In this document: in pieces, positions 27,039 to 36,987 of the stretch | Numbering within the stretch: the first letter of the stretch is position 1 | Layout: the number at the start of each line of letters is the position of its first letter | NCBI GenBank assembly: GCA_947453145.1 | Contig: CANGFA010000009.1 | Span: forward strand, 1-64,000 | Source: Bacteroidota bacterium | GTDB taxonomy: Bacteria > Bacteroidota > Bacteroidia > Chitinophagales > Chitinophagaceae | Direction of reading: 5' to 3' | Length of the DNA: 64,000 bases | Program-made: the position numbers and the translations under genes | The notes under the pieces: generated by a model | Seen by the model: the letters and a program-made list of their open reading frames with translations, nothing else | What the model was told of the DNA's origin: nothing | The model's database searches: none

Positions 27039-28040
27039 TTAAATAGGTTTATTCAATGCTTTCCAAAGCATGTCTTTTAATTCCACTAAGTTTTTATTAA
27101 TGGCAGAGGAGATAAATATATGCGGGATGTTTTCTGGCAATTCTTTTTCAATCGCTTCGGTTAATTCCTCGTCTAATAAATCCGACTTGCTAATAGCTAT
27201 AATAAATTCCTTTTGTAATAATTCAGGATTGAATTCGTTTAATTCATTCTTTAAAATCTCAAATTCTTTTTTATGATCATTGGAGTCCGCAGGAATTAAA
27301 AATAATAAAACTGCATTTCGTTCAATATGTCTCAAGAACCTATGTCCTAGGCCTTTTCCTTCAGCCGCACCTTCAATAATGCCTGGCAAATCGGCAATGC
27401 AAAATGATCGGTTATCGCGATATTCCACCATACCCAATTGAGGAGTTAAAGTGGTGAATGCGTAATTAGCAATTTTTGGTTTTGCTGCAGTGATAGAGGA
27501 AAGTAAAGTAGATTTTCCTGCATTGGGAAAGCCCACTAATCCAACGTCGGCTAAAACTTTCAATTCAATTTGTTTCCAACCTTCTACTCCATCTTCGCCG
27601 GGTTGCGCATATTCGGGAACCTGCTGTGTAGCAGTCGCAAAATTGCTATTGCCTAAGCCACCACGTCCTCCTTTCAACCAAACTATTTCTTGACCATCAT
27701 GTAATATTTCTCCTTCAATCTTTCCGGTAATTTCATCTCTTGCTATGGTGCCTAATGGGACTTCAATAATAATATCTTTCCCGTCTTTACCAGTACAGTT
27801 ATTTTTGCTTCCGTTTTCACCATCCTCTGCAATTACATTTTTATGATATCTTAAGTGTAATAGGGTCCAAAGTTGACTATTGCCTCGTAATATCACATGA
27901 CCTCCTCTGCCACCATCACCACCATCTGGACCTCCTTTAGCAGTTAATTTATTACGAAGAAAATGTTTACATCCAGCTCCGCCATGACCACTGTGGGCGA
28001 AAATGCGGATATAATCAATAAAATTATTTCTTTCTGACAC
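27039..28040 (-). CDS. obgE: GTPase Obg
   Basis: A 333-residue Obg/CgtA GTPase that binds the 50S subunit and is needed for ribosome assembly and stress control. The N-terminal glycine-rich Obg fold ([44 protein letters not shown]) precedes the G domain with G1 [13 protein letters not shown]3 DLPGII, and G4 ISKSDL, then the SSAINKNL G5 region. The product stops after the G domain and lacks the C-terminal extension found in some bacteria. The start codon is GTG at 28040, which fits the family N-terminus ([14 protein letters not shown]). Confidence 0.95.
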   Translation of the reverse strand: MSERNNFIDYIRIFAHSGHGGAGCKHFLRNKLTAKGGPDGGDGGRGGHVILRGNSQLWTLLHLRYHKNVIAEDGENGSKNNCTGKDGKDIIIEVPLGTIARDEITGKIEGEILHDGQEIVWLKGGRGGLGNSNFATATQQVPEYAQPGEDGVEGWKQIELKVLADVGLVGFPNAGKSTLLSSITAAKPKIANYAFTTLTPQLGMVEYRDNRSFCIADLPGIIEGAAEGKGLGHRFLRHIERNAVLLFLIPADSNDHKKEFEILKNELNEFNPELLQKEFIIAISKSDLLDEELTEAIEKELPENIPHIFISSAINKNLVELKDMLWKALNKPI

Positions 28041-28067
28041 GATATAAGATTAGCTGCAAAGTTAACC

Positions 28068-28664
28068 TTATTTATTTGCTTTTAAACCGTCAATTAAAAT
28101 GGCAACCATATTTTGTTCTAATTCTTCGGCTGTAATTTTTTTAGTAGAACGGTGCCAACTTTCAATACCACTTACGGCATGTAAGAATATCAATACAACA
28201 GTGGGCGCATCAATGGCTTTAATTTCTTTATTTCTAATCCCTTCCTCAATAATCGCTGCTAATCTTTTGCGATATACCCTTCTTTGATTCTGGTAATTGG
28301 ATAAATAAGGGTCTGACAAGTGTTTCCACTCTCTATCACTTACGTATACTTCCTCGTAGTGATGTATCATTTCACTAATATGAAAGCGTAATATTTTTTC
28401 CATCTTCTGTAATGAAGAAATTGGTTCAGATTCAATCTCGTCTAATTTAATCACAAATTTATTGGCAACACTAAAAACCAATTCGTGTAATAATTCGCTT
28501 TTGGATTTAATGTGGTTGTATAAACTTGCCGCTTCTACGCCCACCGCTTCTGCCAGGTCACGCATACTTGCTGCCTTATATCCTTTTTCTCTAAAAAGGG
28601 TGGCTGCTTTACTTACAATGACGTCTTTACGAGATAAGTTTTTTTCGGTTTTAATTCTGGCCAT
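28068..28664 (-). CDS. TetR/AcrR-family transcriptional regulator
   Basis: A 198-residue protein with an N-terminal helix-turn-helix: KDVIVSKAATLFREKGYKAA followed by SMRDLAEAVGVEAASLYNHIKSKSELL, the TetR pattern. The C-terminal ligand domain resembles TetR proteins tied to fatty acid or acyl-CoA metabolism in Bacteroidota, but the ligand cannot be deduced. I start it at ATG 28664 (MARIKTEKNLSRK); an ATG at 28721 would add 19 residues that overlap the upstream region of the divergent kinase gene. It lies 27 bases behind obgE on the same strand direction and is probably transcribed ahead of it. Confidence 0.88.
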   Translation of the reverse strand: MARIKTEKNLSRKDVIVSKAATLFREKGYKAASMRDLAEAVGVEAASLYNHIKSKSELLHELVFSVANKFVIKLDEIESEPISSLQKMEKILRFHISEMIHHYEEVYVSDREWKHLSDPYLSNYQNQRRVYRKRLAAIIEEGIRNKEIKAIDAPTVVLIFLHAVSGIESWHRSTKKITAEELEQNMVAILIDGLKANK

Positions 28665-28792
28665 AGTAGTATTTTTTATGCTTGTTAGCACAAAATTAAA
28701 CCTTTGACTCCCCAAAATCAAGTTTTTTTTAAAAAAATATCAAAATTTGTTAGTTTTTTGATTTTGAAGAAGTTATGCACCCTAAAAAATCG

Positions 28793-28800
28793 TAGTTTTG
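28793..28800 (+). promoter_or_regulatory. -7 promoter box of the PfkB kinase gene
   Basis: TAGTTTTG matches TAnnTTTG; the ATG at 28824 follows 23 bases later. No TTTG at standard spacing was found, so only the -7 half is supported. Confidence 0.35.
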
Positions 28801-28823
28801 CGCCTGAATTAAAATACATAAAA

Positions 28824-29744
28824 ATGTCTTTAGTAGTAGTTGGCTCCATGGCCTTTGATGCCATTGAAACTCCCTTTGGGAAAAGTGATAAAATTATTGG
28901 TGGTGCTGCCACTTATATTGCTTGGTGTGCTTCCAATTTTACCCCAGTTAAACAAATTTCGGTAGTAGGTGGGGACTTTCCTCAATCTGAGCTAGATGCA
29001 TTAACAAATAGGGGTGTTACTTTAGAAGGTGTACAAATTAAAAAAGACGAAAAAACATTTTTCTGGAGCGGCAAATATCATTTAGATATGAATACGCGTG
29101 ATACCTTGGATACGCAATTAAATGTATTGGAAAACTTTCAACCTGTTGTTCCAGAAAGCTACCAGGATTGTGATATTTTAATGTTGGGAAATTTAGTTCC
29201 AGGTGTACAAAGCAGTGTGATTAAGCAAATGAAAACCCGTCCTAAATTAATCGTGATGGATACGATGAATTTTTGGATGGAAATAATGTTAGATGATTTA
29301 TTGCACACAATTAGTTTAGTAGATGTATTAATGGTAAATGATAGCGAAGCACGTCAATTAAGTGGTGAATATAGTTTAGTGAAAGCGGCTAAGAAAATCA
29401 TGGCCATGGGTCCTAAATATTTAATTATTAAAAAAGGGGAACATGGCGCTTTATTGTTTCATAACAACGAAGTGTTCTTTGCACCTGCATTGCCTTTGGA
29501 AGAAGTATTTGATCCAACTGGTGCTGGTGATACTTTTGCGGGTGGTTTTGTAGCTCATTTAGCAAAGACTAAAGATTTTTCTTTTGAAAACATGAAGTCT
29601 GCCATTATATTAGGTTCAGCAATGGCTAGTTTCTGCGTGGAAAAATTTGGTACACAGCGTTTAACAGAAATTAATATGGACGAAATTAAAGACCGCGTAC
29701 AATCGTTTGTTTCGTTGGTTAATTTTGAAATAGAGTTAGTTTAA
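28824..29744 (+). CDS. PfkB-family carbohydrate/nucleoside kinase
   Basis: A 306-residue ribokinase-fold kinase. The C-terminal signature FDPTGAGDTFAGGFVAHL contains the catalytic Asp and anion hole, and IGGAATYIAWCAS near the N-terminus is the substrate-binding glycine region. The middle motif LMVNDSEARQLSG is typical for the family. The start ATG 28824 gives MSLVVVGSMAFDAIETPFG; the frame is open 40 codons further upstream, but that stretch is AT-rich, includes the -7 box and lacks family similarity. The substrate is not readable; Bacteroidota homologues are simply called sugar kinases. Its stop codon touches the -33 box of the asd leader promoter. Confidence 0.87.
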   Translation: MSLVVVGSMAFDAIETPFGKSDKIIGGAATYIAWCASNFTPVKQISVVGGDFPQSELDALTNRGVTLEGVQIKKDEKTFFWSGKYHLDMNTRDTLDTQLNVLENFQPVVPESYQDCDILMLGNLVPGVQSSVIKQMKTRPKLIVMDTMNFWMEIMLDDLLHTISLVDVLMVNDSEARQLSGEYSLVKAAKKIMAMGPKYLIIKKGEHGALLFHNNEVFFAPALPLEEVFDPTGAGDTFAGGFVAHLAKTKDFSFENMKSAIILGSAMASFCVEKFGTQRLTEINMDEIKDRVQSFVSLVNFEIELV

Positions 29745-29776
29745 TTTGGCGAATTGCATGTATCCAATTAATTTTG
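29745..29776 (+). promoter_or_regulatory. promoter of the asd leader
   Basis: TTTG at 29745-29748, 20 bases, TAATTTTG at 29769-29776: a full match to the Bacteroidota consensus. It begins directly after the PfkB kinase stop (29742-29744). The transcript should start about 29781-29783, immediately before the leader-peptide ATG codons. Confidence 0.7.
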
Positions 29777-29783
29777 TTCCACA

Positions 29784-29828
29784 ATGATGAAAAATAAACA
29801 TACAAAACAAATTAAGAAACCACGCTAA
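29784..29828 (+). CDS. putative asd leader peptide, MMKNKHTKQIKKPR
   Basis: A 14-codon open frame with two adjacent ATG codons (29784, 29787) and stop TAA at 29826-29828. Five of 14 residues are lysine, including the tandem AAG-AAA at 29814-29819; there is also one Thr and one Ile. It sits at or within a few bases of the predicted transcript start, so it would be translated from a leaderless or nearly leaderless RNA. Stalling at the tandem Lys codons would leave the antiterminator strand (from 29831) uncovered, while a ribosome at the stop codon would cover it. The lysine bias could partly reflect A-rich DNA, so the peptide is inferred from its position and from the alternative RNA structures that follow. 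Confidence 0.6.
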   Translation: MMKNKHTKQIKKPR

Positions 29829-29907
29829 GCGGAAGGTCTGATTGTTTGTATGTAAATAAATATACTCAGAAGCCTTCCTAGAAATTGGGAGGCTTTTTCT
29901 TTTTTTA
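29798..29907 (+). promoter_or_regulatory. transcription attenuator upstream of asd (candidate lysine-responsive)
   Basis: Three competing pairings are visible. (1) 29798-29810 with 29842-29853, twelve pairs and one bulged A, overlapping the leader-peptide codons. (2) Antiterminator: ggaaggtctga (29831-29841) with 29866-29870 and 29873-29878, eleven pairs around a two-base bulge. (3) Terminator: agccttcc (29871-29878) with gggaggct (29887-29894), followed by T-rich 29894-29907. Pairings 2 and 3 share 29868-29878 and exclude each other. Aspartate-semialdehyde dehydrogenase feeds lysine/diaminopimelate, threonine and methionine synthesis, so amino-acid control is functionally sensible. Confidence 0.65.
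29868..29907 (+). terminator. intrinsic terminator inside the asd leader
   Basis: Stem 29868-29878 with 29887-29897 (core agcc-ttcc with gggaggct, one T-G pair), loop tagaaatt, then tttttctttttttaag. It lies 61 bases before the asd ATG and has no gene of its own to end except PfkB, 124 bases upstream, which fits a conditional terminator. Confidence 0.8.
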
Positions 29908-29967
29908 AGTTTTTGTAAAACATAAGACTTAGAAAAAGAATAATTAACGACGAATAAAAAATAAAAT

Positions 29968-30964
29968 ATGAAAGTTGCAGTAGTAGGTGCCACGGGGCTA
30001 GTTGGCACAAAAATGTTACAAGTACTAGCTGAAAGAAATTTTCCAGTAACTGAATTAATTCCAGTAGCTTCTGCTCGTTCAGTTGGCAAGGAAGTAATAT
30101 TTAAAGGAAAGTCATACAAAGTAGTAGGCATGGAAGAGGGTATAGCAGCTAAACCTGCTGTTGCTATTTTTTCAGCTGGCGGTGGTACTTCAACGGAGTG
30201 GGCTCCAAAATTTGCTGCTGCTGGTATTCGTGTAATTGACAACTCATCGGCATGGAGAATGGATCCTACCAAAAAGCTAGTTGTTCCTGAAGTCAATTCA
30301 AGTGTATTAACTGCCGAGGATATGATTATCGCGAATCCTAATTGTTCAACCATTCAAATGGTGGTTGCCTTACAACCATTACATGTTAAATATAAAATTA
30401 AGCGTGTAATTGTGAGCACTTATCAAAGTGTAACGGGTACAGGTAAGCAAGCAGTAGATCAATTAATGAATGAGCGTGTAGGAAAAAAAATGACTGCCGA
30501 AGATATGGCTTATAAATATCAAATTGATTTAAATGCTATTCCTCAGATTGATGTTTTCTTAGAAAATGGATACACAAAGGAAGAAATGAAGATGGTAAAA
30601 GAAACTTGTAAAATCATGCAAGACGACAACATCAAAGTTACAGCTACAACGGTTCGTATACCCGTAATGGGAGGCCATAGTGAAAGCGTAAATGTGGAGT
30701 TTGAAAATGAATATGATTTAAAAGAATTGATAGCTGAGTTAGCAGTTGCTCCTGGTGTTGTAGTTCAACAAGACGATGCAAAACAATTTTATCCAATGCC
30801 ATTATGGGCACATGAAAAAGACGAGGTATTTGTGGGTCGTTTACGTCGTGATGAAACACAAGCAAAAACATTAAACATGTGGATTGTGAGCGATAACTTA
30901 CGCAAAGGCGCTGCAACCAACGCAGTTCAGATTGCAGAGTATTTGGCTGCAAAAGGAATTATTT

Positions 30965-30966
<2 letters not shown>
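29968..30966 (+). CDS. asd: aspartate-semialdehyde dehydrogenase
   Basis: Reduces aspartyl phosphate to aspartate-4-semialdehyde with NADPH, the branch-point step to lysine/diaminopimelate, threonine, methionine and isoleucine. The 332-residue protein has the nucleotide-binding GATGLVGTKML, the catalytic Cys126 in IANPNCSTIQM, and the VTGTGKQAVDQL and PVMGGHSESVNVEF motifs (catalytic His). Its length is usual for the bacterial Asd family. It is preceded by its own promoter and an attenuator. Its stop codon directly abuts the stop of the convergent ligA. Confidence 0.96.
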
Positions 30967-33060
<2,094 letters not shown>

Positions 33061-33123
33061 CTAAAATACAAATAGTTTTATTCTTTTATTTCGTATTTTG
33101 GTATTCGATTGCTTTTATTTTGA

Positions 33124-33834
33124 ATGATTATGATAGACGAAAAAGATGCCATTGCCTTGGTTAGTAAATACCCCACTGTTCCATTGACAGTAGATTGTGT
33201 CATTTTTGGCTTTGACGAGAACTCCTTGAAAGTATTGCTTATTAAGAGTGACTTAGCCCAATTTCAAGGGAAATTGTCTTTTTTAGGTGATAATGTCCAT
33301 GTCCATGAGGATTTAGATACCGCTGCCAACCGGGTATTAAAGGAAAGAACCGGCATGAATGATGTTTTCTTGGAGCAGGTTCATACATTTAGCAAACCCG
33401 ACAGGCATCCTGCTGGCAGGGTAGTTACTACTGTTTATGCTTCCTTATTAAATAGTAAGCACCATGAATTAATTATTCAAGACAACGAATTAAAATGGCA
33501 TGTAGTGAATCAAATTTCAGAAATGGCATTTGACCATCAGCAAATATTAGAAGTATGTACCAAGTGGTTGCAAAAAAAGGTACAGGAACAACCCTTAGCA
33601 TTTAATTTATTGCCTACTAAGTTTTCATTGAGAGCGTTACAAAATGTATATGAGGCCATTTTAGATATTAAATTAGACCGACGCAATTTTAGAAAGAAAT
33701 TTGCATCCATGGGGTTCTTAAATGACACCAATGAGATGGAGACCCATGTAACCCATCGGCCGGGTAAATTATACACTTTTGACTTTGAGCAATACCAGCA
33801 AAAAAAGAAGCATTTCATTAGTATTGATTTTTAA
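33124..33834 (+). CDS. NrtR-like regulator with degenerate Nudix domain and winged helix
   Basis: A 236-residue protein with an N-terminal Nudix fold (VDCVIFGFDENSLKVLLIKS) and a C-terminal winged-helix part (PTKFSLRALQNVYEAILDIKLDRRNFRKKF). The Nudix box reads EDLDTAANRVLKERTG: the catalytic Glu after Arg is Val and the second Glu of the EE pair is Arg, so hydrolysis is unlikely. This domain pair is typical of NrtR/AraR-type transcription factors, in which the Nudix domain binds an ADP-ribose or sugar ligand. The regulated genes are not obvious; it is divergent from ligA and followed by yicC. I see no NAD-salvage or arabinose genes nearby. Confidence 0.82.
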   Translation: MIMIDEKDAIALVSKYPTVPLTVDCVIFGFDENSLKVLLIKSDLAQFQGKLSFLGDNVHVHEDLDTAANRVLKERTGMNDVFLEQVHTFSKPDRHPAGRVVTTVYASLLNSKHHELIIQDNELKWHVVNQISEMAFDHQQILEVCTKWLQKKVQEQPLAFNLLPTKFSLRALQNVYEAILDIKLDRRNFRKKFASMGFLNDTNEMETHVTHRPGKLYTFDFEQYQQKKKHFISIDF

Positions 33835-33892
33835 AATATGCCCTCGCTTCCTTATAATTTAATACCTTTATCCACCAATAAAAAGGTATACT

Positions 33893-34768
33893 ATGTTGCA
33901 TTCAATGACAGGATATGGACGTGCGGAAACCAACTTTAATGATAAGACATTATTGATTGAGGTAAAATCATTAAACGGAAAGCAATTTGATCTGCGTTTA
34001 AATATTCCTTCTTTGTTAAAACCATATGAAGTTGAGATTAGGAATAAACTAAATGAGAACTTATTTAGAGGAAGTGTAGAGTGCTCTATTTCGGTCAAAT
34101 CCAACGGAGTTTCAAAGCCAGTGAGTATCAATACGGCATTGGCAAAATCATACTATCAACCCATTGTTGAATTAGCCAATGAACTAGGCATAGAAAAAGA
34201 AAATTTATTAAGCACTTTATTAAAAATGCCGGACGTTGTTTCCTCCTCAAATGAAATTATTACCGAGGCGGAATGGAAGGCAATTTCGGATTTGTTGCAG
34301 GTTGCTATTCAGCAATTAATTGAACACAGAAAAGACGAGGGTAAATCTATTGAAAAAGATTTATTGGAAAGATTAGCAGCGATTGAAGCGCAGCAAGCAA
34401 TTATTGCCGTTCATGAACCCAACCGTAGAATAAAAATAAAGGATGGCTTGGTTAAATTACTTGAACAACATGTTGGTACAGATAAATATGATACTAACCG
34501 TTTGGAGCAAGAGCTTATCTATTACATAGAGAAAATAGATATTTCCGAAGAAAAAGTAAGGCTAACCAATCACTGTGTATATTTTAAAGATGTATTAAAA
34601 GAAGCCGAAGCTTCAAAAGGGAAAAAATTATCTTTTATTTTGCAAGAGATGGGCAGGGAAATTAATACCACTGGATCCAAAGCAAATGATATTGAAATTC
34701 AAAAGGCAGTGATACTTATGAAAGATGAACTAGAGAAGGCGAAAGAACAAATTTTAAACGTTTTGTAA
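33893..34768 (+). CDS. yicC: YicC-family endoribonuclease
   Basis: A 291-residue YicC/YloC protein. The N-terminal signature MLHSMTGYGRAE, the middle LKPYEVEIRNKL and the C-terminal FILQEMGREINTTGSKAND are all family hallmarks. E. coli YicC has been described as an endoribonuclease acting on small RNAs. In many bacteria it precedes gmk; here it is followed after one base by gldH, so the usual partner is missing from this site. It runs into gldH and the two-component genes with almost no spacing, suggesting a single transcript. Confidence 0.92.
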   Translation: MLHSMTGYGRAETNFNDKTLLIEVKSLNGKQFDLRLNIPSLLKPYEVEIRNKLNENLFRGSVECSISVKSNGVSKPVSINTALAKSYYQPIVELANELGIEKENLLSTLLKMPDVVSSSNEIITEAEWKAISDLLQVAIQQLIEHRKDEGKSIEKDLLERLAAIEAQQAIIAVHEPNRRIKIKDGLVKLLEQHVGTDKYDTNRLEQELIYYIEKIDISEEKVRLTNHCVYFKDVLKEAEASKGKKLSFILQEMGREINTTGSKANDIEIQKAVILMKDELEKAKEQILNVL

Positions 34769-34769
34769 G

Positions 34770-35249
34770 ATGTTGGGAAATAAATTGATCACTGCTATTT
34801 GTATTGTAGTTGTAATGGTATTTTTTACTGCCTGTCAAACCAAACAATTGTATGAACAAAATACAATTTATCCAACTCATCAATGGGCTTCCAAACAAGT
34901 AAATGAATATAGCTTTACTATTACCGATACCACTGCTGCGTATAAAGTTTTTTTTGTCATAAGACATCACAACGCGTATCATTATAAAAATATTTGGGTT
35001 CAATTAAATACGCTTTCTCCTGATAACACGATTAATAAGCAATCCATAAATTTAAATTTAGCCGATGACGCTAAAGGTTGGCTGGGTATTGGTATGGATG
35101 ATATATATGACCAACGTATTCCTATTAATGCAAGTCCAGTTCACTTCAAGAAAGGGGTATATAAATTCATGCTTTCTCATACGATGAGAGAAGATCCGCT
35201 TGAAAATATTTTATCTACAGGCATAAGAGTAGAAAAAGTTAAACCATGA
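34770..35249 (+). CDS. gldH: gliding motility lipoprotein GldH
   Basis: A 159-residue lipoprotein with signal peptide and lipobox FFTAC (Cys22). The body YEQNTIYPTHQW..YSFTITDTTAAYKVFFVIRHHNAYHYKNIWV matches the GldH pattern of Bacteroidota. GldH is required for gliding in Flavobacterium johnsoniae and is associated with function of the gliding/type IX secretion apparatus. It is squeezed between yicC (one base) and the histidine kinase gene, whose ATG overlaps its TGA stop by four bases. In a genome without visible gliding genes elsewhere in the window apart from gldD and gldE, motility itself is not proven. Confidence 0.85.
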   Translation: MLGNKLITAICIVVVMVFFTACQTKQLYEQNTIYPTHQWASKQVNEYSFTITDTTAAYKVFFVIRHHNAYHYKNIWVQLNTLSPDNTINKQSINLNLADDAKGWLGIGMDDIYDQRIPINASPVHFKKGVYKFMLSHTMREDPLENILSTGIRVEKVKP

Positions 35250-36229
35250 TAAGCTATTTTAAAAAAGTAAATAAGCTTCAATTGATAAGGGTGGTTTATT
35301 GGCTATTCCTTGCATACATGGTGGCAGCCTTTATTTGGTGGTATGTTACCTTGGTTAAACAAAATCAACAAATTGCGGAAGTGCAATATGGTGTGATGCA
35401 AACAAATGATCCCAATCTGGCTCAGAAAACACATGCAATTGAGGACTTTCAGCTTCGAAAAAATAAACAATATCTAGGCGAAGGCTTGACAATTTTGTTT
35501 TTGTTCTTATTGGGAGCTATATATGTATACCGCTCTCTTATTAAACAAATTAGGTATTCTAATCAGCAACAAAATTTTATGATGGCCGTTACGCATGAAT
35601 TAAAAACGCCAATTGCTATTACACAATTAAATATTGAAACCTTATTAAAAAGAAATTTAGATGTAAGTCAGCAAAAAAAGATGCTAGAAATTTCCTTATT
35701 AGAAACGCAAAGGCTGGACAGCTTATGTAATAATATTTTATTGGCTTCGCAATTGGACATGGGAGTCTATCAAGCCAATTCGCAGGAAGTAGATTTTTCT
35801 AATATCATTTCATTATCCCTTTTGTCTTTTCAAAACCGTTTTCAGGACAGAAAATTTACAAGTACTGTAAAAGAAGGGATCTTCATAAAAGGCGAATCGG
35901 TTTTATTACAATTGTTAATTAATAATTTAATTGATAACGCTATTAAATATGCACCCATAGGCACTGTAATTGAAGTTGAATTATCCGAATTAAATGGATT
36001 CATTACATTGTTGGTTAAAGACCAGGGAGTAGGTGTGGAGCCGGATGATAGAGAAAAAATATTTGAAAAGTTTTATCGAGCAGGTGCCGAACATACGCGC
36101 TCCACAAAAGGAACAGGGCTTGGTTTGTATTTATGCAAACGTATTGCTATGTTTCATAAAGCAAAATTATTTGTAGTTCCAAATAGTCCACAAGGAAGCA
36201 TTTTTTCATTTACACTCCTATCTAATTAA
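35246..36229 (+). CDS. sensor histidine kinase
   Basis: A 327-residue two-component kinase. Two membrane helices (about 17-37 and 80-97) flank a short 40-residue periplasmic loop; the cytoplasmic part has HisKA with His117 in VTHELKTPI and a HATPase with NLIDNAIKYAP (N box), DQGVGVEPDDREKIFEKFYR (G1/F) and GTGLGLYLCK (G2). The periplasmic loop is too small for a known sensor domain, so it may sense within the membrane. It overlaps gldH by four bases and precedes its response regulator by one base. It resembles the RprX-type kinases of Bacteroides; the signal is unknown. Confidence 0.93.
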   Translation: MISYFKKVNKLQLIRVVYWLFLAYMVAAFIWWYVTLVKQNQQIAEVQYGVMQTNDPNLAQKTHAIEDFQLRKNKQYLGEGLTILFLFLLGAIYVYRSLIKQIRYSNQQQNFMMAVTHELKTPIAITQLNIETLLKRNLDVSQQKKMLEISLLETQRLDSLCNNILLASQLDMGVYQANSQEVDFSNIISLSLLSFQNRFQDRKFTSTVKEGIFIKGESVLLQLLINNLIDNAIKYAPIGTVIEVELSELNGFITLLVKDQGVGVEPDDREKIFEKFYRAGAEHTRSTKGTGLGLYLCKRIAMFHKAKLFVVPNSPQGSIFSFTLLSN

Positions 36230-36230
36230 G

Positions 36231-36926
36231 ATGGCTAATTATTCAATTTTATTGGTGGAAGATGAACTGCATTTACATGATGCATTAAAGTTAAATTTAA
36301 GTTTAGAGGGGTATGATGTAAGTTCTGCTTTTAATGGCCCAGAAGCACTTAAACAAATTGAAAATGCCGCTTTTGATTTAATTATTTTAGACGTGATGTT
36401 GCCTGGCATTGACGGGTTTGCCATTACAGAAATGGTACGTTTAAAAAATAATCAAACGCCCATACTTATTTTAAGTGCCAAAAATACAACTGCTAATAAA
36501 GTTCAGGGTTTAAAAATGGGTGCAGATGACTATATGACCAAGCCATTTAATTTAGAAGAACTTTTATTACGCGTTTCAAAATTGATACAAAAAAGTAATA
36601 ACTCTATTCCATTAACAACTAGCAATTCCTATACTTTTTCCGGTAATCAATTTGATTTTGCATCTTCTGAAGCCATCAATTATATGGGTGAAAAAATTAC
36701 CCTTACAAAAAAAGAGGCGATGCTTTTAAAATTATTAATAGATCATAAAAACAAAGTGGTTTCCAGGGAACATATTTTACAAACAGTTTGGGGATACAAT
36801 GTATTTCCAAGTACTCGAACCATTGATAATTTCATCCTCAATTTTAGGAAGTATTTTGAAAAAGATGCCAAACAGCCCGTCCATTTTATATCGATGCGGG
36901 GGGTGGGCTATAAATTCCAAGATTAG
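36231..36926 (+). CDS. OmpR/PhoB-family response regulator
   Basis: A 231-residue regulator. Receiver: acidic pair Glu10-Asp11 in LLVEDE, phospho-acceptor Asp54 in IILDVMLPG, Thr/Ser region ILSAK, and Lys in MTKPFN. C-terminal winged helix: LTKKEAMLLKLL, VVSREHILQTVWG, TRTIDNFILNFRKYFE and RGVGYKF, the OmpR pattern. It is the cognate partner of the kinase one base upstream. Being in a transcript with gldH and yicC suggests a link to envelope or surface functions, but target genes cannot be inferred. Confidence 0.93.
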   Translation: MANYSILLVEDELHLHDALKLNLSLEGYDVSSAFNGPEALKQIENAAFDLIILDVMLPGIDGFAITEMVRLKNNQTPILILSAKNTTANKVQGLKMGADDYMTKPFNLEELLLRVSKLIQKSNNSIPLTTSNSYTFSGNQFDFASSEAINYMGEKITLTKKEAMLLKLLIDHKNKVVSREHILQTVWGYNVFPSTRTIDNFILNFRKYFEKDAKQPVHFISMRGVGYKFQD

Positions 36927-36987
36927 TAGCCTTTTTGAGCAATGTTTTACCAGATTTTGCGTTTAAAGTGATAGTTAATTCATTTAA

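Noticed and set aside
29745-29967. lysine riboswitch upstream of asd
   Set aside because: The leader is too short and lacks the five-helix junction of the lysine riboswitch; the short frame and antiterminator/terminator pair fit attenuation better.
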